Source of the DNA: Candidatus Zixiibacteriota bacterium
GTDB lineage: Bacteria; JAAXHH01
Direction of reading: 5' to 3'
DNA length: 52,179 nt
NCBI GenBank assembly: GCA_016867335.1
Contig: VGJU01000004.1
Location: 1 to 52,179, forward strand
Below are positions 1 to 6,838 of the stretch, one piece after another. Each line of letters begins with the position of its first letter. Within the stretch, counting starts at the first letter, position 1. The position numbers and the translations under genes are program-made. The notes beneath the pieces were generated by a model. That model had not been told where the DNA came from and ran no database searches. It saw only the letters and a program-made list of their open reading frames with translations.

Positions 1-44
1 CAGAGCCTCCTTGTGGACAGTTTTCTGCTAATATACCTCAAGGA

Positions 45-91
45 GACTGACCTACAATTGCTGTCACTTGACTGACCTACAATTGCTGTCA
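45..91. repeat. 22-bp direct tandem repeat
   Basis: A 22-base unit beginning GACTGACC occurs at 45-66 and again, identically, at 70-91, giving a 25-base period with a 3-base spacer. It lies downstream of the SprT-like gene, which ends at 200 on the minus strand. I see no gene in 1-199. The function is unknown; a two-copy repeat could be a protein-binding site or a slippage duplication. Confidence 0.6.
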
Positions 92-199
92 TCTGGCTCT
101 TCACCTCTAAGACACCGCGCTGGGCAAATTGGTAAGGGACAGAGCAAAGTTTTGGGAAAATTCTGCTGGAAAAACGGAATAGCAGGGCCAGGGTTAGCG

Positions 200-691
200 T
201 TACGACGTTTCTTCCACACGGCCGACATAGCGGATAAGGTAACGAGGATCGAATTTTCGGGCGCAAATCCCACAGGAGACGGTGCGACGGATACGGTTTT
301 TGCGGTACATCCGGTGACCGTTGGGACACTCGTAGAGATGTCGCGATCTGCGGGCGTAAGGACTCATGTCCTCACGGTGATAGATCGAAGTCTCGCCAGT
401 AAGCATTTTGAGCAGACGGCGAAATTCGGGGGTATGGCCACAGGGCTTTCCTTGAACGTCGAGATAGGCATGGATCATTTCGTGGATCAACGTGGTCCGG
501 CATTTTTCCCAGCCATGAAGACGCAGATAAGGGGCGGAGAGTCGAATCAGTTTTCGGCGAGAAAAATACCGTCCGGCCGCCGAGGTCATCCGCTCGCTGA
601 ATTCTACCCGAACGTCTGCCAGACGCCCTTGAAAGAGCTGTATGTCAAGCTCCCTAAAGGTCTTTGCAAGAAGGGATGAAAACTCGTGCAT
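200..691 (-). CDS. SprT-like zinc metalloprotease domain protein
   Basis: 163-residue protein of the SprT/Spartan-like zincin family. The zinc-binding helix HEMIH is at residues 70-74, with a third likely metal ligand in GHTPEF (His86). A C-terminal zinc ribbon follows: Cys122 and His126 in ECPNGH, and Cys140/Cys143 in SCGIC. This core-plus-ribbon layout and length match bacterial SprT proteins, whose substrate is generally unknown; eukaryotic Spartan cleaves DNA-protein crosslinks. No signal peptide is visible, so it is probably cytoplasmic. The ATG at 689-691 has only a weak purine-rich stretch upstream. It is divergent from the acylphosphatase gene, about 100 bp away, so both promoters probably lie in 692-788. 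Confidence 0.85.
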   Translation of the reverse strand: MHEFSSLLAKTFRELDIQLFQGRLADVRVEFSERMTSAAGRYFSRRKLIRLSAPYLRLHGWEKCRTTLIHEMIHAYLDVQGKPCGHTPEFRRLLKMLTGETSIYHREDMSPYARRSRHLYECPNGHRMYRKNRIRRTVSCGICARKFDPRYLIRYVGRVEETS

Positions 692-788
692 GGATAAATC
701 TCTTGCCTGACGGGGCTGTGCCGCATACTTTTTCGGGACATTGGCGGCATTGGCGTATCGACAAATTTATCTTCCTTACATTCAACCC

Positions 789-1079
789 ATGAAGCATGCG
801 GATGTCAAGAAGCATCTACGGATCAAGGGCCGGGTGCAGGGGGTAGGCTACCGGTACTTTACGTGGGAGTCGGCCACGCAGTTGGGTCTTCGCGGGTATG
901 TGCGCAATATGTGGAACGGAGAGGTCGAGGTGGTGGTCGAAGGACCGCGTAATTTGATCGAGCGCCTGATCGGTCTGCTGCGGGAAGGCCCGCCGCTTGC
1001 CCGTGTGGACGATATGGCCGTGGTTTATCAAGAGGCGAGCGGCGAATTTTCCCATTTCGATATCAGACGCGGATCCTGA
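789..1079 (+). CDS. acyP: Acylphosphatase
   Basis: 96-residue acylphosphatase, which hydrolyses the carboxyl-phosphate bond of acyl phosphates in the cytoplasm. The signature GRVQGVGYRYF covers residues 14-24 and supplies the phosphate-binding Arg22. The second motif, GYVRNMWNGEVEV, supplies catalytic Asn40. The length is typical. The open frame extends upstream to 741, but those 16 residues are not conserved in the family, and the ATG at 789 (MKHADVKKHLRI) gives a normal N-terminus. The gene stands alone between the divergent SprT-like gene and the structured repeat at about 1111-1400. Identification is secure; the physiological substrate is not known. Confidence 0.92.
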   Translation: MKHADVKKHLRIKGRVQGVGYRYFTWESATQLGLRGYVRNMWNGEVEVVVEGPRNLIERLIGLLREGPPLARVDDMAVVYQEASGEFSHFDIRRGS

Positions 1080-1110
1080 TCATGACAAGGGAACGACATG
1101 GCATCTAAGT

Positions 1111-1395
1111 ATTGAAACCGCCCCCGCAGCCTTCCGAAGGCGGCTTTACGCCTTCCACTTGCGAGGAGTACGCTTGCCAGTAGTACCGCAAGCTATCTTT
1201 GACAGTAAGGAGTAGTCGCTCTTGCGGCCGTTCTGCCGCAAGATATGTTGATGGTTTGGAGTTCGCTCGTTTACCCCGCAGCCATTGCGTAAGCAACCGC
1301 GTAGCGCTCGATGCGTTCCCGGAGAGAACCATCCATCGAAGCCTCTTCACGCTTCACCTACGGGGTAAACGAACTGTTCTTGTTCACCATGCCTG
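1111..1395. repeat. Structured intergenic repeat, copy A (upstream of apt)
   Basis: Non-coding element filling most of the acyP-apt gap. Its left end (1111-1169) aligns over 59 bp with 37319-37377 with about six differences. Shared blocks continue: GACAGTAA at 1201, GTTTGGAGT at 1254, CTCGTTTACC, GCAGCCATTGC at 1278, and CTGTTCTTGTTCA near 1373. It folds heavily: GAAGGCG/CGCCTTC at the left, GCTTGC/GCAAGC near 1172-1194, CTTGCGGC/GCCGCAAG near 1220-1242, and an outer pair CGTTTACCCCG (1268-1278) with CGGGGTAAACG (1361-1371). Copy A carries two hairpins absent from copy B. It resembles REP/MITE-like elements but matches no family I can name. Confidence 0.75.
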
Positions 1396-1455
1396 TTGGG
1401 TGGGCTTTTCGGTGTCTTTTTCAGGTCACTATGAAGGGAACTACAAGGGGTTGAT

Positions 1456-1980
1456 ATGGAAATACTCAAGCAGAAAATCCGAGACATTCCCGACTTTCCC
1501 AAGCCGGGCATCGTTTTTAAGGACATTACGACCCTGCTCAAGGACCGTGAGGCGTTTCGGGTGATGGTGGATCGTTTTACCGAGAATTACAGGGGGCACG
1601 ACATCGATCTGGTCGCCGGTATAGAAGCACGCGGGTTTCTACTTGCGCCCTTTCTTGCCTATCACCTGAACGCTGGTGTGGTGCCGCTCAGAAAACCCCG
1701 AAAACTTCCGGGTCAGACCCGTCGGGTCGAGTACGCGCTCGAATATGGCACGGATGCACTTGAGGTACACGCGGATGCGATTCAACCGGGGGAACGGGTG
1801 CTGGTGGTCGACGATCTGCTCGCAACGGGGGGTAGCGCGAATGCAGCATGCCGACTGGTGGAAGATCTGGGGGGAAAAATCGTGGGGATAGGTTTTTTGG
1901 TCGAACTGAGTTTTCTAAACGGGCGCTCGCGTCTTACCGGATACGACATTTTCTCGCTTATCCAATACGACTCAGAGTAA
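1456..1980 (+). CDS. apt: Adenine phosphoribosyltransferase
   Basis: 174-residue Apt, which converts adenine and PRPP to AMP in purine salvage. The PRPP-binding motif [14 protein letters not shown] is at residues 115-128, and the family signatures [15 protein letters not shown] (residues 11-25) and [10 protein letters not shown] (55-64) are present. The length is typical (about 170-180). The ATG at 1456 follows a purine-rich AAGGGG stretch about 6 bases upstream. The structured repeat lies directly upstream, so any promoter is inside it or in the approximately 60 bases between its end and the start codon. The gene ends 47 bp before the 3' end of the convergent kinase fragment. Confidence 0.96.
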   Translation: MEILKQKIRDIPDFPKPGIVFKDITTLLKDREAFRVMVDRFTENYRGHDIDLVAGIEARGFLLAPFLAYHLNAGVVPLRKPRKLPGQTRRVEYALEYGTDALEVHADAIQPGERVLVVDDLLATGGSANAACRLVEDLGGKIVGIGFLVELSFLNGRSRLTGYDIFSLIQYDSE

Positions 1981-2027
1981 GATTCCCCGCTGACGCATGG
2001 ACGCCGCCGGAACAACCGCTTACCGTA

Positions 2028-2657
2028 TCAGTTCAAAGACTGTCCATCTGCGGTTTTTCGCTCCTCACCCGTAGCAAGCGGAGTGTTTTCAGCGGGACAG
2101 GGTTGCGCCACGTAACCGGAGGAAAGCCGCTCTTTGACCACAGCTTCGAGGTCTACCATCGTTGTGCCGTGTTGTCCGTCCACAATCAGGCGCACGGTTT
2201 TGATCTGGGCAAGCAACGTCGTGACATCTCGAATGCGGTCCACCGCCGCGCGGATGTTAAGTAGCCTTTTGTTGCCCGGTTCTTCGGATAACCCCAAGTC
2301 GGTGTTGCCTTTGATGACCATCAAGGGATTGTTGATTTCATGCTGAACCGTGGCACTCATCTGTAAAATCGTATCAAGCGCCAATTTGGACCGCGCGGCT
2401 TCCTCCAGTTTTTTTCGTTGTTCCTCTACCAGCGCATGTTGACGTTCGAATGTGGCCAGTACGGCATAGACGAGCAGGCTGACGATAGCAGGGGTTATCA
2501 GTGTCCCGATCAGGGCTTCCACAAGCGGATCGAACACCTGGACGCCCCAAGCTTGTTCCACCAGTTCGCGTGCTACCGCAGCCAGAAAGATCATAAGCGT
2601 AGTCAGATGTTTCTGGTCCGCTGCTTCTTCGACCAACCGGGTCATGACTCGCCGCAT
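2028..2657 (-). CDS. Membrane-anchored HisKA-domain protein lacking the kinase ATPase domain
   Basis: 209 residues. Two hydrophobic segments (about 18-36 and 48-70) are followed by a charged coiled stretch (71-97) and a HisKA dimerisation/phosphoacceptor region whose H-box is SATVQHEINNPLMVIKGN, with His106. A normal kinase would continue into a HATPase_c domain with N, G1 and G2 boxes; none is present, and only 47 bp separate its stop from apt, so the domain is not simply out of frame downstream. The start at 2657 is supported by AAAGGA 7 bases upstream. It lies just past the pilin gene on the same strand, beyond a hairpin terminator. It could be a phosphotransfer or dominant-negative partner of another kinase, or a degraded gene. 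Confidence 0.75.
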   Translation of the reverse strand: MRRVMTRLVEEAADQKHLTTLMIFLAAVARELVEQAWGVQVFDPLVEALIGTLITPAIVSLLVYAVLATFERQHALVEEQRKKLEEAARSKLALDTILQMSATVQHEINNPLMVIKGNTDLGLSEEPGNKRLLNIRAAVDRIRDVTTLLAQIKTVRLIVDGQHGTTMVDLEAVVKERLSSGYVAQPCPAENTPLATGEERKTADGQSLN

Positions 2658-2699
2658 CTTTCGTCCTTTCCTATCCCGTTCGTTGTGGCTTTATGCAAG

Positions 2700-2735
2700 A
2701 AACGGGTATCCTGTTTGCTTGCAGGATACCCGTTT
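2700..2735 (-). terminator. Hairpin terminator downstream of the pilin gene
   Basis: A perfect 14-bp stem (AAACGGGTATCCTG at 2700-2713 pairing with 2722-2735) and an 8-base loop lie 26 bp after the pilin stop codon and before the HisKA gene. On the minus strand the stem runs into a short T-rich tail. It probably ends pilin transcription, with partial read-through into the kinase fragment possible. Confidence 0.7.
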
Positions 2736-2760
2736 TTCGCGACCCGACTTCGAGCGATGC

Positions 2761-3213
2761 CTATTCGGAGGCGAGGGTGCCGTCCTGATCGATGGTGCGG
2801 ATAATACCGGCCACTGCCGACTTGTTGGTCGTCCGGCTGCTGTCACCGATCGCTTTGACCACATACGCCGAAGACGTAAGCGTCGTGACCCGGTACGAGT
2901 TCCCGTCGAAATACGTCCCGGCAAGGTCTATATCGTCCAGATTCAACTCGTCCACATCGCTCACCTTGAGCGAAAGACCTGCCGTGTACGAGCCCGAGAT
3001 CGCCGAAAAATCTCCAGCTACCGCCTGAGACTTTACCGTGCGGAACGAGCTTCTGATCGTACCCAGCGCCGCGTCCGCTTCCGAGGCGTACGCGCTTTCC
3101 GTCGCTCCACGATAAAGCGGAATCGCTACCGCCGCCAGAATACCCACGATAATGACCACGATCAACAGTTCGACGAGAGTGAAACCAGACTGCTGGGAAC
3201 GGGGCGTTTGCAT
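2761..3213 (-). CDS. Type IV pilin / major pseudopilin-like protein
   Basis: 150-residue prepilin. The class III leader is short (MQTPRSQQSG); the prepilin peptidase site lies between Gly10 and Phe11 in SGFTLVELL, and Glu15 is the conserved Glu5 of mature pilins. A hydrophobic helix of about 20 residues follows, then a variable globular domain without a clear C-terminal disulfide. An upstream in-frame Met at 3306 is not the start: the sigma-54 promoter maps downstream of it, and the ATG at 3211-3213 has AAGGAGA 7-8 bases upstream. The protein could be a pilus subunit or a type II secretion pseudopilin; no assembly genes are nearby to decide. A terminator follows at 2700-2735. Confidence 0.9.
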   Translation of the reverse strand: MQTPRSQQSGFTLVELLIVVIIVGILAAVAIPLYRGATESAYASEADAALGTIRSSFRTVKSQAVAGDFSAISGSYTAGLSLKVSDVDELNLDDIDLAGTYFDGNSYRVTTLTSSAYVVKAIGDSSRTTNKSAVAGIIRTIDQDGTLASE

Positions 3214-3296
3214 CTTGATGTCTCCTTGTTGGAAAAAGTGAAACCCTTGCTTACACTCGTTTTTGATGGTTGACGTCCACTTCTGCCCCTTACAAT

Positions 3297-3313
3297 ATGC
3301 AAGCATCGTGCCA
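3297..3313 (-). promoter_or_regulatory. Sigma-54 (RpoN) -24/-12 promoter of the pilin gene
   Basis: Read on the minus strand, the sequence is TGGCAC (3308-3313), five bases, then TTGCAT (3297-3302): an essentially perfect sigma-54 consensus with GG and GC elements at the required spacing. The predicted transcript starts near 3287, giving a leader of about 73 bases to the pilin ATG at 3213. Sigma-54 control of pilin genes through an NtrC-type activator such as PilR is known in other bacteria. Confidence 0.8.
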
Positions 3314-3516
3314 TTCCGATATTTTTTCTCAAAAAAATTATAAGTTATTGTAAATAAATATTATAACAATGTCTTCTTTTAAGCCGGACAGGACATTTAT
3401 ACCGTATCCGCATCCGACCTGTCAGCCCTCAAACCCCACGGGGTAGCCTATTGGGTATGGAAACAACGATTGAAACAATATAACTCATTTATTTTTATAT
3501 AATTATATATGGAACA

Positions 3517-3577
3517 TGACACACTGTCAGTCATGACATATCTGACATGCAATGTCATACCTTGTCATCGAGTGTCA
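3517..3577. promoter_or_regulatory. Array of seven TGTCA/TGACA motifs upstream of the pilin promoter
   Basis: TGACA or its complement TGTCA begins at 3517, 3525, 3534, 3543, 3553, 3563 and 3573, at intervals of 8, 9, 9, 10, 10 and 10 bases, so the sites lie roughly on one helical face. The array is about 230-290 bases upstream of the predicted sigma-54 start, where enhancer-binding activators act, and overlaps the last codons of the glycosyltransferase gene ending at 3555. Pseudomonas PilR sites contain a C/G-TGTC core, which resembles these. The rest of 3214-3554 is AT-rich with no gene. Confidence 0.5.
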
Positions 3578-4589
3578 GAGCGAGAAGGTTTTCTAATTTT
3601 TGTATAACGCTTTCTACTCCAAGCGTTTCCATACAGGCATGGGTATGAAGACGGCAGGGACGGTCGCCATGAAGGCTGCACGGGCTGCAGGGCAGATTTA
3701 GCGATATAGCCGTGCTGCGAGCACTGGCAGGAGCAAACCCCAAGCAGGGATGCGTAGGTCCGAAAAGAGCTGCTACCGGGGTGCCCACCGCCGCCGCGAT
3801 GTGCATGGGACCCGAGTCGTTTCCGACCAGCGCCTCGCAACGGGCCACTACGGCGGGAAAAAGCGACAACTCGAACGCGCCTGTGCAGTCGATAATGGGC
3901 GATACAGCCTGCAAGGCCACCTCGCGCGCCACCGAACGATCTTCGTGGCTACCTGCCATCAGGATGCGCATCCCACGGCGGAGGGCGAAATGATCCGCCA
4001 GTTGTGCAAAATAACGAGCTGGCCAGCGTTTGGGAGCTGAAGAAGCGCCAGGAGCCAGTGCCAGTACCCGGTCGGACGGCCCGATACCGTATTCCCGAAG
4101 ACGAGCGATAGCCTCATCGCGCGCCGCAAAAGAAATATCGAGAATCGGAACCCGACTCGCTACGGCTATATCACAACGCTCCAACACGCTTAGATACAGA
4201 TCAACGGTGCTGCGGACCGGCAAGCGAGTTTTGGCTCCATATACCATGGCCATGCGGGCCAGACGGCGTTTGCCATACCGAAAGCTTTCTCCAGCGGCGC
4301 TAAAAAGAGCAAGTAGCCGACTGCGTGCATTGGCATGAAGATCGAACAACCGATCGAATCTTTCTGCTCGCACTTCGCGGATCAGCGGCCAGAGCCCGCT
4401 TGACGGATCGAAAGCCAGTACCCGATTTACTCCCGGAAGTTGCAGTGCCAGCGGCTCATAGACTTGCTTTGTAGCAAACACGATGTCCGCGTCGGTCCAT
4501 TTCTGCCGTAAAGCCTGCGTTACCGGAGCGGTCAGCACGATATCTCCGAGCGAACCCAACCGTACCACTAAAATCTTCGAGGGGTTCAT
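3555..4589 (-). CDS. Glycosyltransferase family 9 (heptosyltransferase-like)
   Basis: 344 residues. The N-terminus ILVVRLGSLGDIVLTAPV is the GT9 Rossmann start, and GNDSGPMHIAAAVGTPVAALFG is the C-terminal donor-binding motif of the ADP-heptose:LPS heptosyltransferases (WaaC/WaaF/RfaF type). The frame is open upstream to 4733, but the ATG at 4587-4589 overlaps the TGA of the preceding GT9 gene by four bases (ATGA), the usual sign of translational coupling. The C-terminal part is rich in Cys (CSPC, CRLH, CMET). It probably transfers a sugar during lipopolysaccharide core assembly at the inner membrane; the exact sugar cannot be read from sequence. It is the last gene of the rlmN-GT9-GT9 operon. 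Confidence 0.88.
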   Translation of the reverse strand: MNPSKILVVRLGSLGDIVLTAPVTQALRQKWTDADIVFATKQVYEPLALQLPGVNRVLAFDPSSGLWPLIREVRAERFDRLFDLHANARSRLLALFSAAGESFRYGKRRLARMAMVYGAKTRLPVRSTVDLYLSVLERCDIAVASRVPILDISFAARDEAIARLREYGIGPSDRVLALAPGASSAPKRWPARYFAQLADHFALRRGMRILMAGSHEDRSVAREVALQAVSPIIDCTGAFELSLFPAVVARCEALVGNDSGPMHIAAAVGTPVAALFGPTHPCLGFAPASARSTAISLNLPCSPCSLHGDRPCRLHTHACMETLGVESVIQKLENLLALTLDDKV

Positions 4590-5611
4590 GACGGAAACAA
4601 CTGCCGCTCCACTGCGGCCAACACTGTATCGACACCCACTTCTTCCAACCCGCACAGCGGTCCCCGCTCGCATGTCGCGCACGGGCCGTCGGGCGGGGTA
4701 ATCGTGATAGACCGGTCGGACAGAGGCCCCCAACGTTGCGGCGAACGGACCGGCAAAGGACAGAACAGCGAAACGGTCGGAATCCGAAGCGCGGCAGCTA
4801 TGTGCATAGGACCGGTACTGCTACTGAAAAACACGTCCATTTCCCCGATAACCCCGATCAGTTGGCGAAGCGACAGCCGGCCCGCAAAAGAAATCGATCG
4901 ATTCTCGGTTTCCATGTTCATCCGGCGAATCAACTCAGCCTCTTCCTCTTGCCCTGTCACTACCACGGTCGCATCAAAACGTCGTTGTAGATGTCGGACC
5001 AGTTCGCCGTAACGTTCCGGGGGCCAGTTGGGCGCGCTGTGCCCATTGCCCGGATGCACCCCGATCCAAGGTCGCCGTACCGCACCGGCCGCCGCCAATC
5101 GCTCACTCGCCTGTCTTCGTTCTTCTTCGGTCAACGCAATCGTCGCCCGCCAACGGTCTGCGGGCGCTCCGATCCGTCGGACCAAATCCAGACAGTAATC
5201 GGCCTCATGACGAAGCGGTACATATCGATTCCGGCTTACCGACCGGGTCATGGTAAGAAATTGATATATCTTTGTCCCCACGCCGATGCGACGAGGAATA
5301 CCGGATAAAAACAGCATCCATGCCATCCGGGGGGTAGGAAGCAACATAAGCGCGGTATCGAAGCGGTGAGCGCGAAGCCGTGCGATCTGACGCATAAACC
5401 CTGAAACGCCTCGGTTTTCTCCGTTCGGATCGTCGGTAAGGATTTGGTCTATATAAGGATTTTCAAGCCATATATCCCGTGTATACGGGCGTGCCATTAC
5501 GGCAATGTAGGCGTCAGGCCAGCGAAGCCGCAACGCCTCGACCACCGGTGTCGAAAGAACGACGTCTCCCACCCGGTCTGGACGGAGGACAAGAATACGC
5601 GGAGTGCCCAT
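4586..5611 (-). CDS. Glycosyltransferase family 9 (heptosyltransferase-like)
   Basis: 341 residues from the ATG at 5609-5611; an in-frame TTG two codons upstream (5617) is an alternative, and neither has a strong ribosome-binding site. The start ILVLRPDRVGDVVLSTPV and the late motif SSSTGPMHIAAALRIPTVSLFCP are diagnostic of GT9. A C-terminal Cys cluster (CATCERGPLCG) occupies the place of the CSPC cluster in its neighbour, which suggests the two are paralogues. It starts 10-16 bases after the rlmN stop and overlaps the next GT9 gene by 4 bp, so the three genes form one minus-strand operon. Its likely role is outer-core or heptose addition in LPS. Confidence 0.88.
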   Translation of the reverse strand: MGTPRILVLRPDRVGDVVLSTPVVEALRLRWPDAYIAVMARPYTRDIWLENPYIDQILTDDPNGENRGVSGFMRQIARLRAHRFDTALMLLPTPRMAWMLFLSGIPRRIGVGTKIYQFLTMTRSVSRNRYVPLRHEADYCLDLVRRIGAPADRWRATIALTEEERRQASERLAAAGAVRRPWIGVHPGNGHSAPNWPPERYGELVRHLQRRFDATVVVTGQEEEAELIRRMNMETENRSISFAGRLSLRQLIGVIGEMDVFFSSSTGPMHIAAALRIPTVSLFCPLPVRSPQRWGPLSDRSITITPPDGPCATCERGPLCGLEEVGVDTVLAAVERQLFPS

Positions 5612-5627
5612 AGACAATAGCGAAGGA

Positions 5628-6719
5628 TTACCGACTTTTTTCTTTTAACCTGAGTTGGCCGCAGGCAGCGTCTATGTCCCGCCCGCGTTCACGGCGGACC
5701 GTAGTCGTAATACCCCCCGAATGAAGAATCTGCAAAAACGCCGCTTGGCGACCTTCGTCGGGCGTCTCGTACGGCAGTCCTTCCACCGGATTGTAAGGAA
5801 TCAGGTTGACTTTGCCCTTGAGCGGACGCAACAACGTCACCAGTCGATTGGCATCCTCAAACCGGTCGTTGACGCCTTTGAGCAGCACGTATTCGAAGGT
5901 GATGATCCGGTGCGTCGCCGCTATATACGCCCGACAGGCTTCCATGAGCACGTCCAACGGATAGCGCCGGTTGATCGGCACGATAGCGGATCGGGTCCGG
6001 TCATCCGCCGCATGAAGCGATACCGACAGTTCGAACTGAAAATCTTCGCGTGCCAACTGATGAATCTTCGGCGCGATACCGCTTGTAGAAAGCGTGATTT
6101 TCCGAGCACCGATGCCAAGCCCCCACGGCGCGTTGAGAATACGTACCGCGCGCAACACGTTGTTGTAGTTGGCCAGCGGCTCGCCCATCCCCATGATCAC
6201 TACATTGGTGATCGCGCGGTTGGGCGCCAACCGGCGAACTTGAATCACCTGATCCACAATCTCGGCGGCGGTCATGTTGCGCGACAGCCCGGCAAGCCCG
6301 CTGGCACAAAATCGACATCCAATGGCGCAACCCACTTGTGAGGAAATGCACAGGGTATTGCGCTCGCGGCCCCCGATGAGTACGATCTCTACTGGCTGTC
6401 CGTCCTCCAAACCCAGCAGATATTTGGTCGTAGGGCTGTAGTGCGAACGAGACTCTCGGATCAAACTCGCTCCGGTGATCGCCGTTTTCTGCTGAAGCGC
6501 CGTCCGAAACCCTTTGGACAGGTCGGTCATTTCGTCAAACGAAGTGACCGCCTTTCCAAACATCCAAGAGGCAAGCTGACCGGCTCGGAATTTAGGTTCA
6601 CCCAAGTCCGTCACCAACCGCTCCAATTCCGGTAACAAAAGCCCTTTCAAATTGGGCCGATCTTTCTCGCTTCGAGATCCGCGCGGCAATTTTGCTTCTA
6701 TTTCTCGTTCGTTTGGCAT
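5628..6719 (-). CDS. rlmN: 23S rRNA (adenine2503-C2)-methyltransferase, radical SAM
   Basis: 363-residue RlmN, a dual-specificity radical SAM enzyme that methylates A2503 of 23S rRNA and A37 of some tRNAs. The CX3CX2C iron-sulfur motif is Cys131, Cys135 and Cys138; the seven-residue-upstream Cys124 (TLCISSQ) and the C-terminal Cys353 (ACGQL) match the E. coli Cys118 and Cys355 positions. The middle region carries MGMGEPLANYNNV, another family signature. Its length is typical. The gene leads an operon with two GT9 genes. A hairpin at 6760-6785 lies in its upstream region. Confidence 0.96.
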   Translation of the reverse strand: MPNEREIEAKLPRGSRSEKDRPNLKGLLLPELERLVTDLGEPKFRAGQLASWMFGKAVTSFDEMTDLSKGFRTALQQKTAITGASLIRESRSHYSPTTKYLLGLEDGQPVEIVLIGGRERNTLCISSQVGCAIGCRFCASGLAGLSRNMTAAEIVDQVIQVRRLAPNRAITNVVIMGMGEPLANYNNVLRAVRILNAPWGLGIGARKITLSTSGIAPKIHQLAREDFQFELSVSLHAADDRTRSAIVPINRRYPLDVLMEACRAYIAATHRIITFEYVLLKGVNDRFEDANRLVTLLRPLKGKVNLIPYNPVEGLPYETPDEGRQAAFLQILHSGGITTTVRRERGRDIDAACGQLRLKEKSR

Positions 6720-6759
6720 AGATTGACTCTCTGTAGGTTCGGACTATCGTCTCTCAAAA

Positions 6760-6785
6760 AAACCGTTCTCTCAAGGTAACGGTTT
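6760..6785 (-). terminator. Hairpin with a T7 tail in the rlmN leader region
   Basis: AAACCGTT (6760-6767) pairs with AACGGTTT (6778-6785). Read on the minus strand, the stem is followed by about seven T residues, so it looks like a Rho-independent terminator or attenuator about 40 bp upstream of the rlmN start. No minus-strand gene lies to its right, so it may be part of the rlmN leader or an end-point for antisense transcription. Confidence 0.4.
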
Positions 6786-6838
6786 CATACTCGAATGTCT
6801 ACGCGAATATACAACCTGTTCGCTCTTCGAACTTCCGT

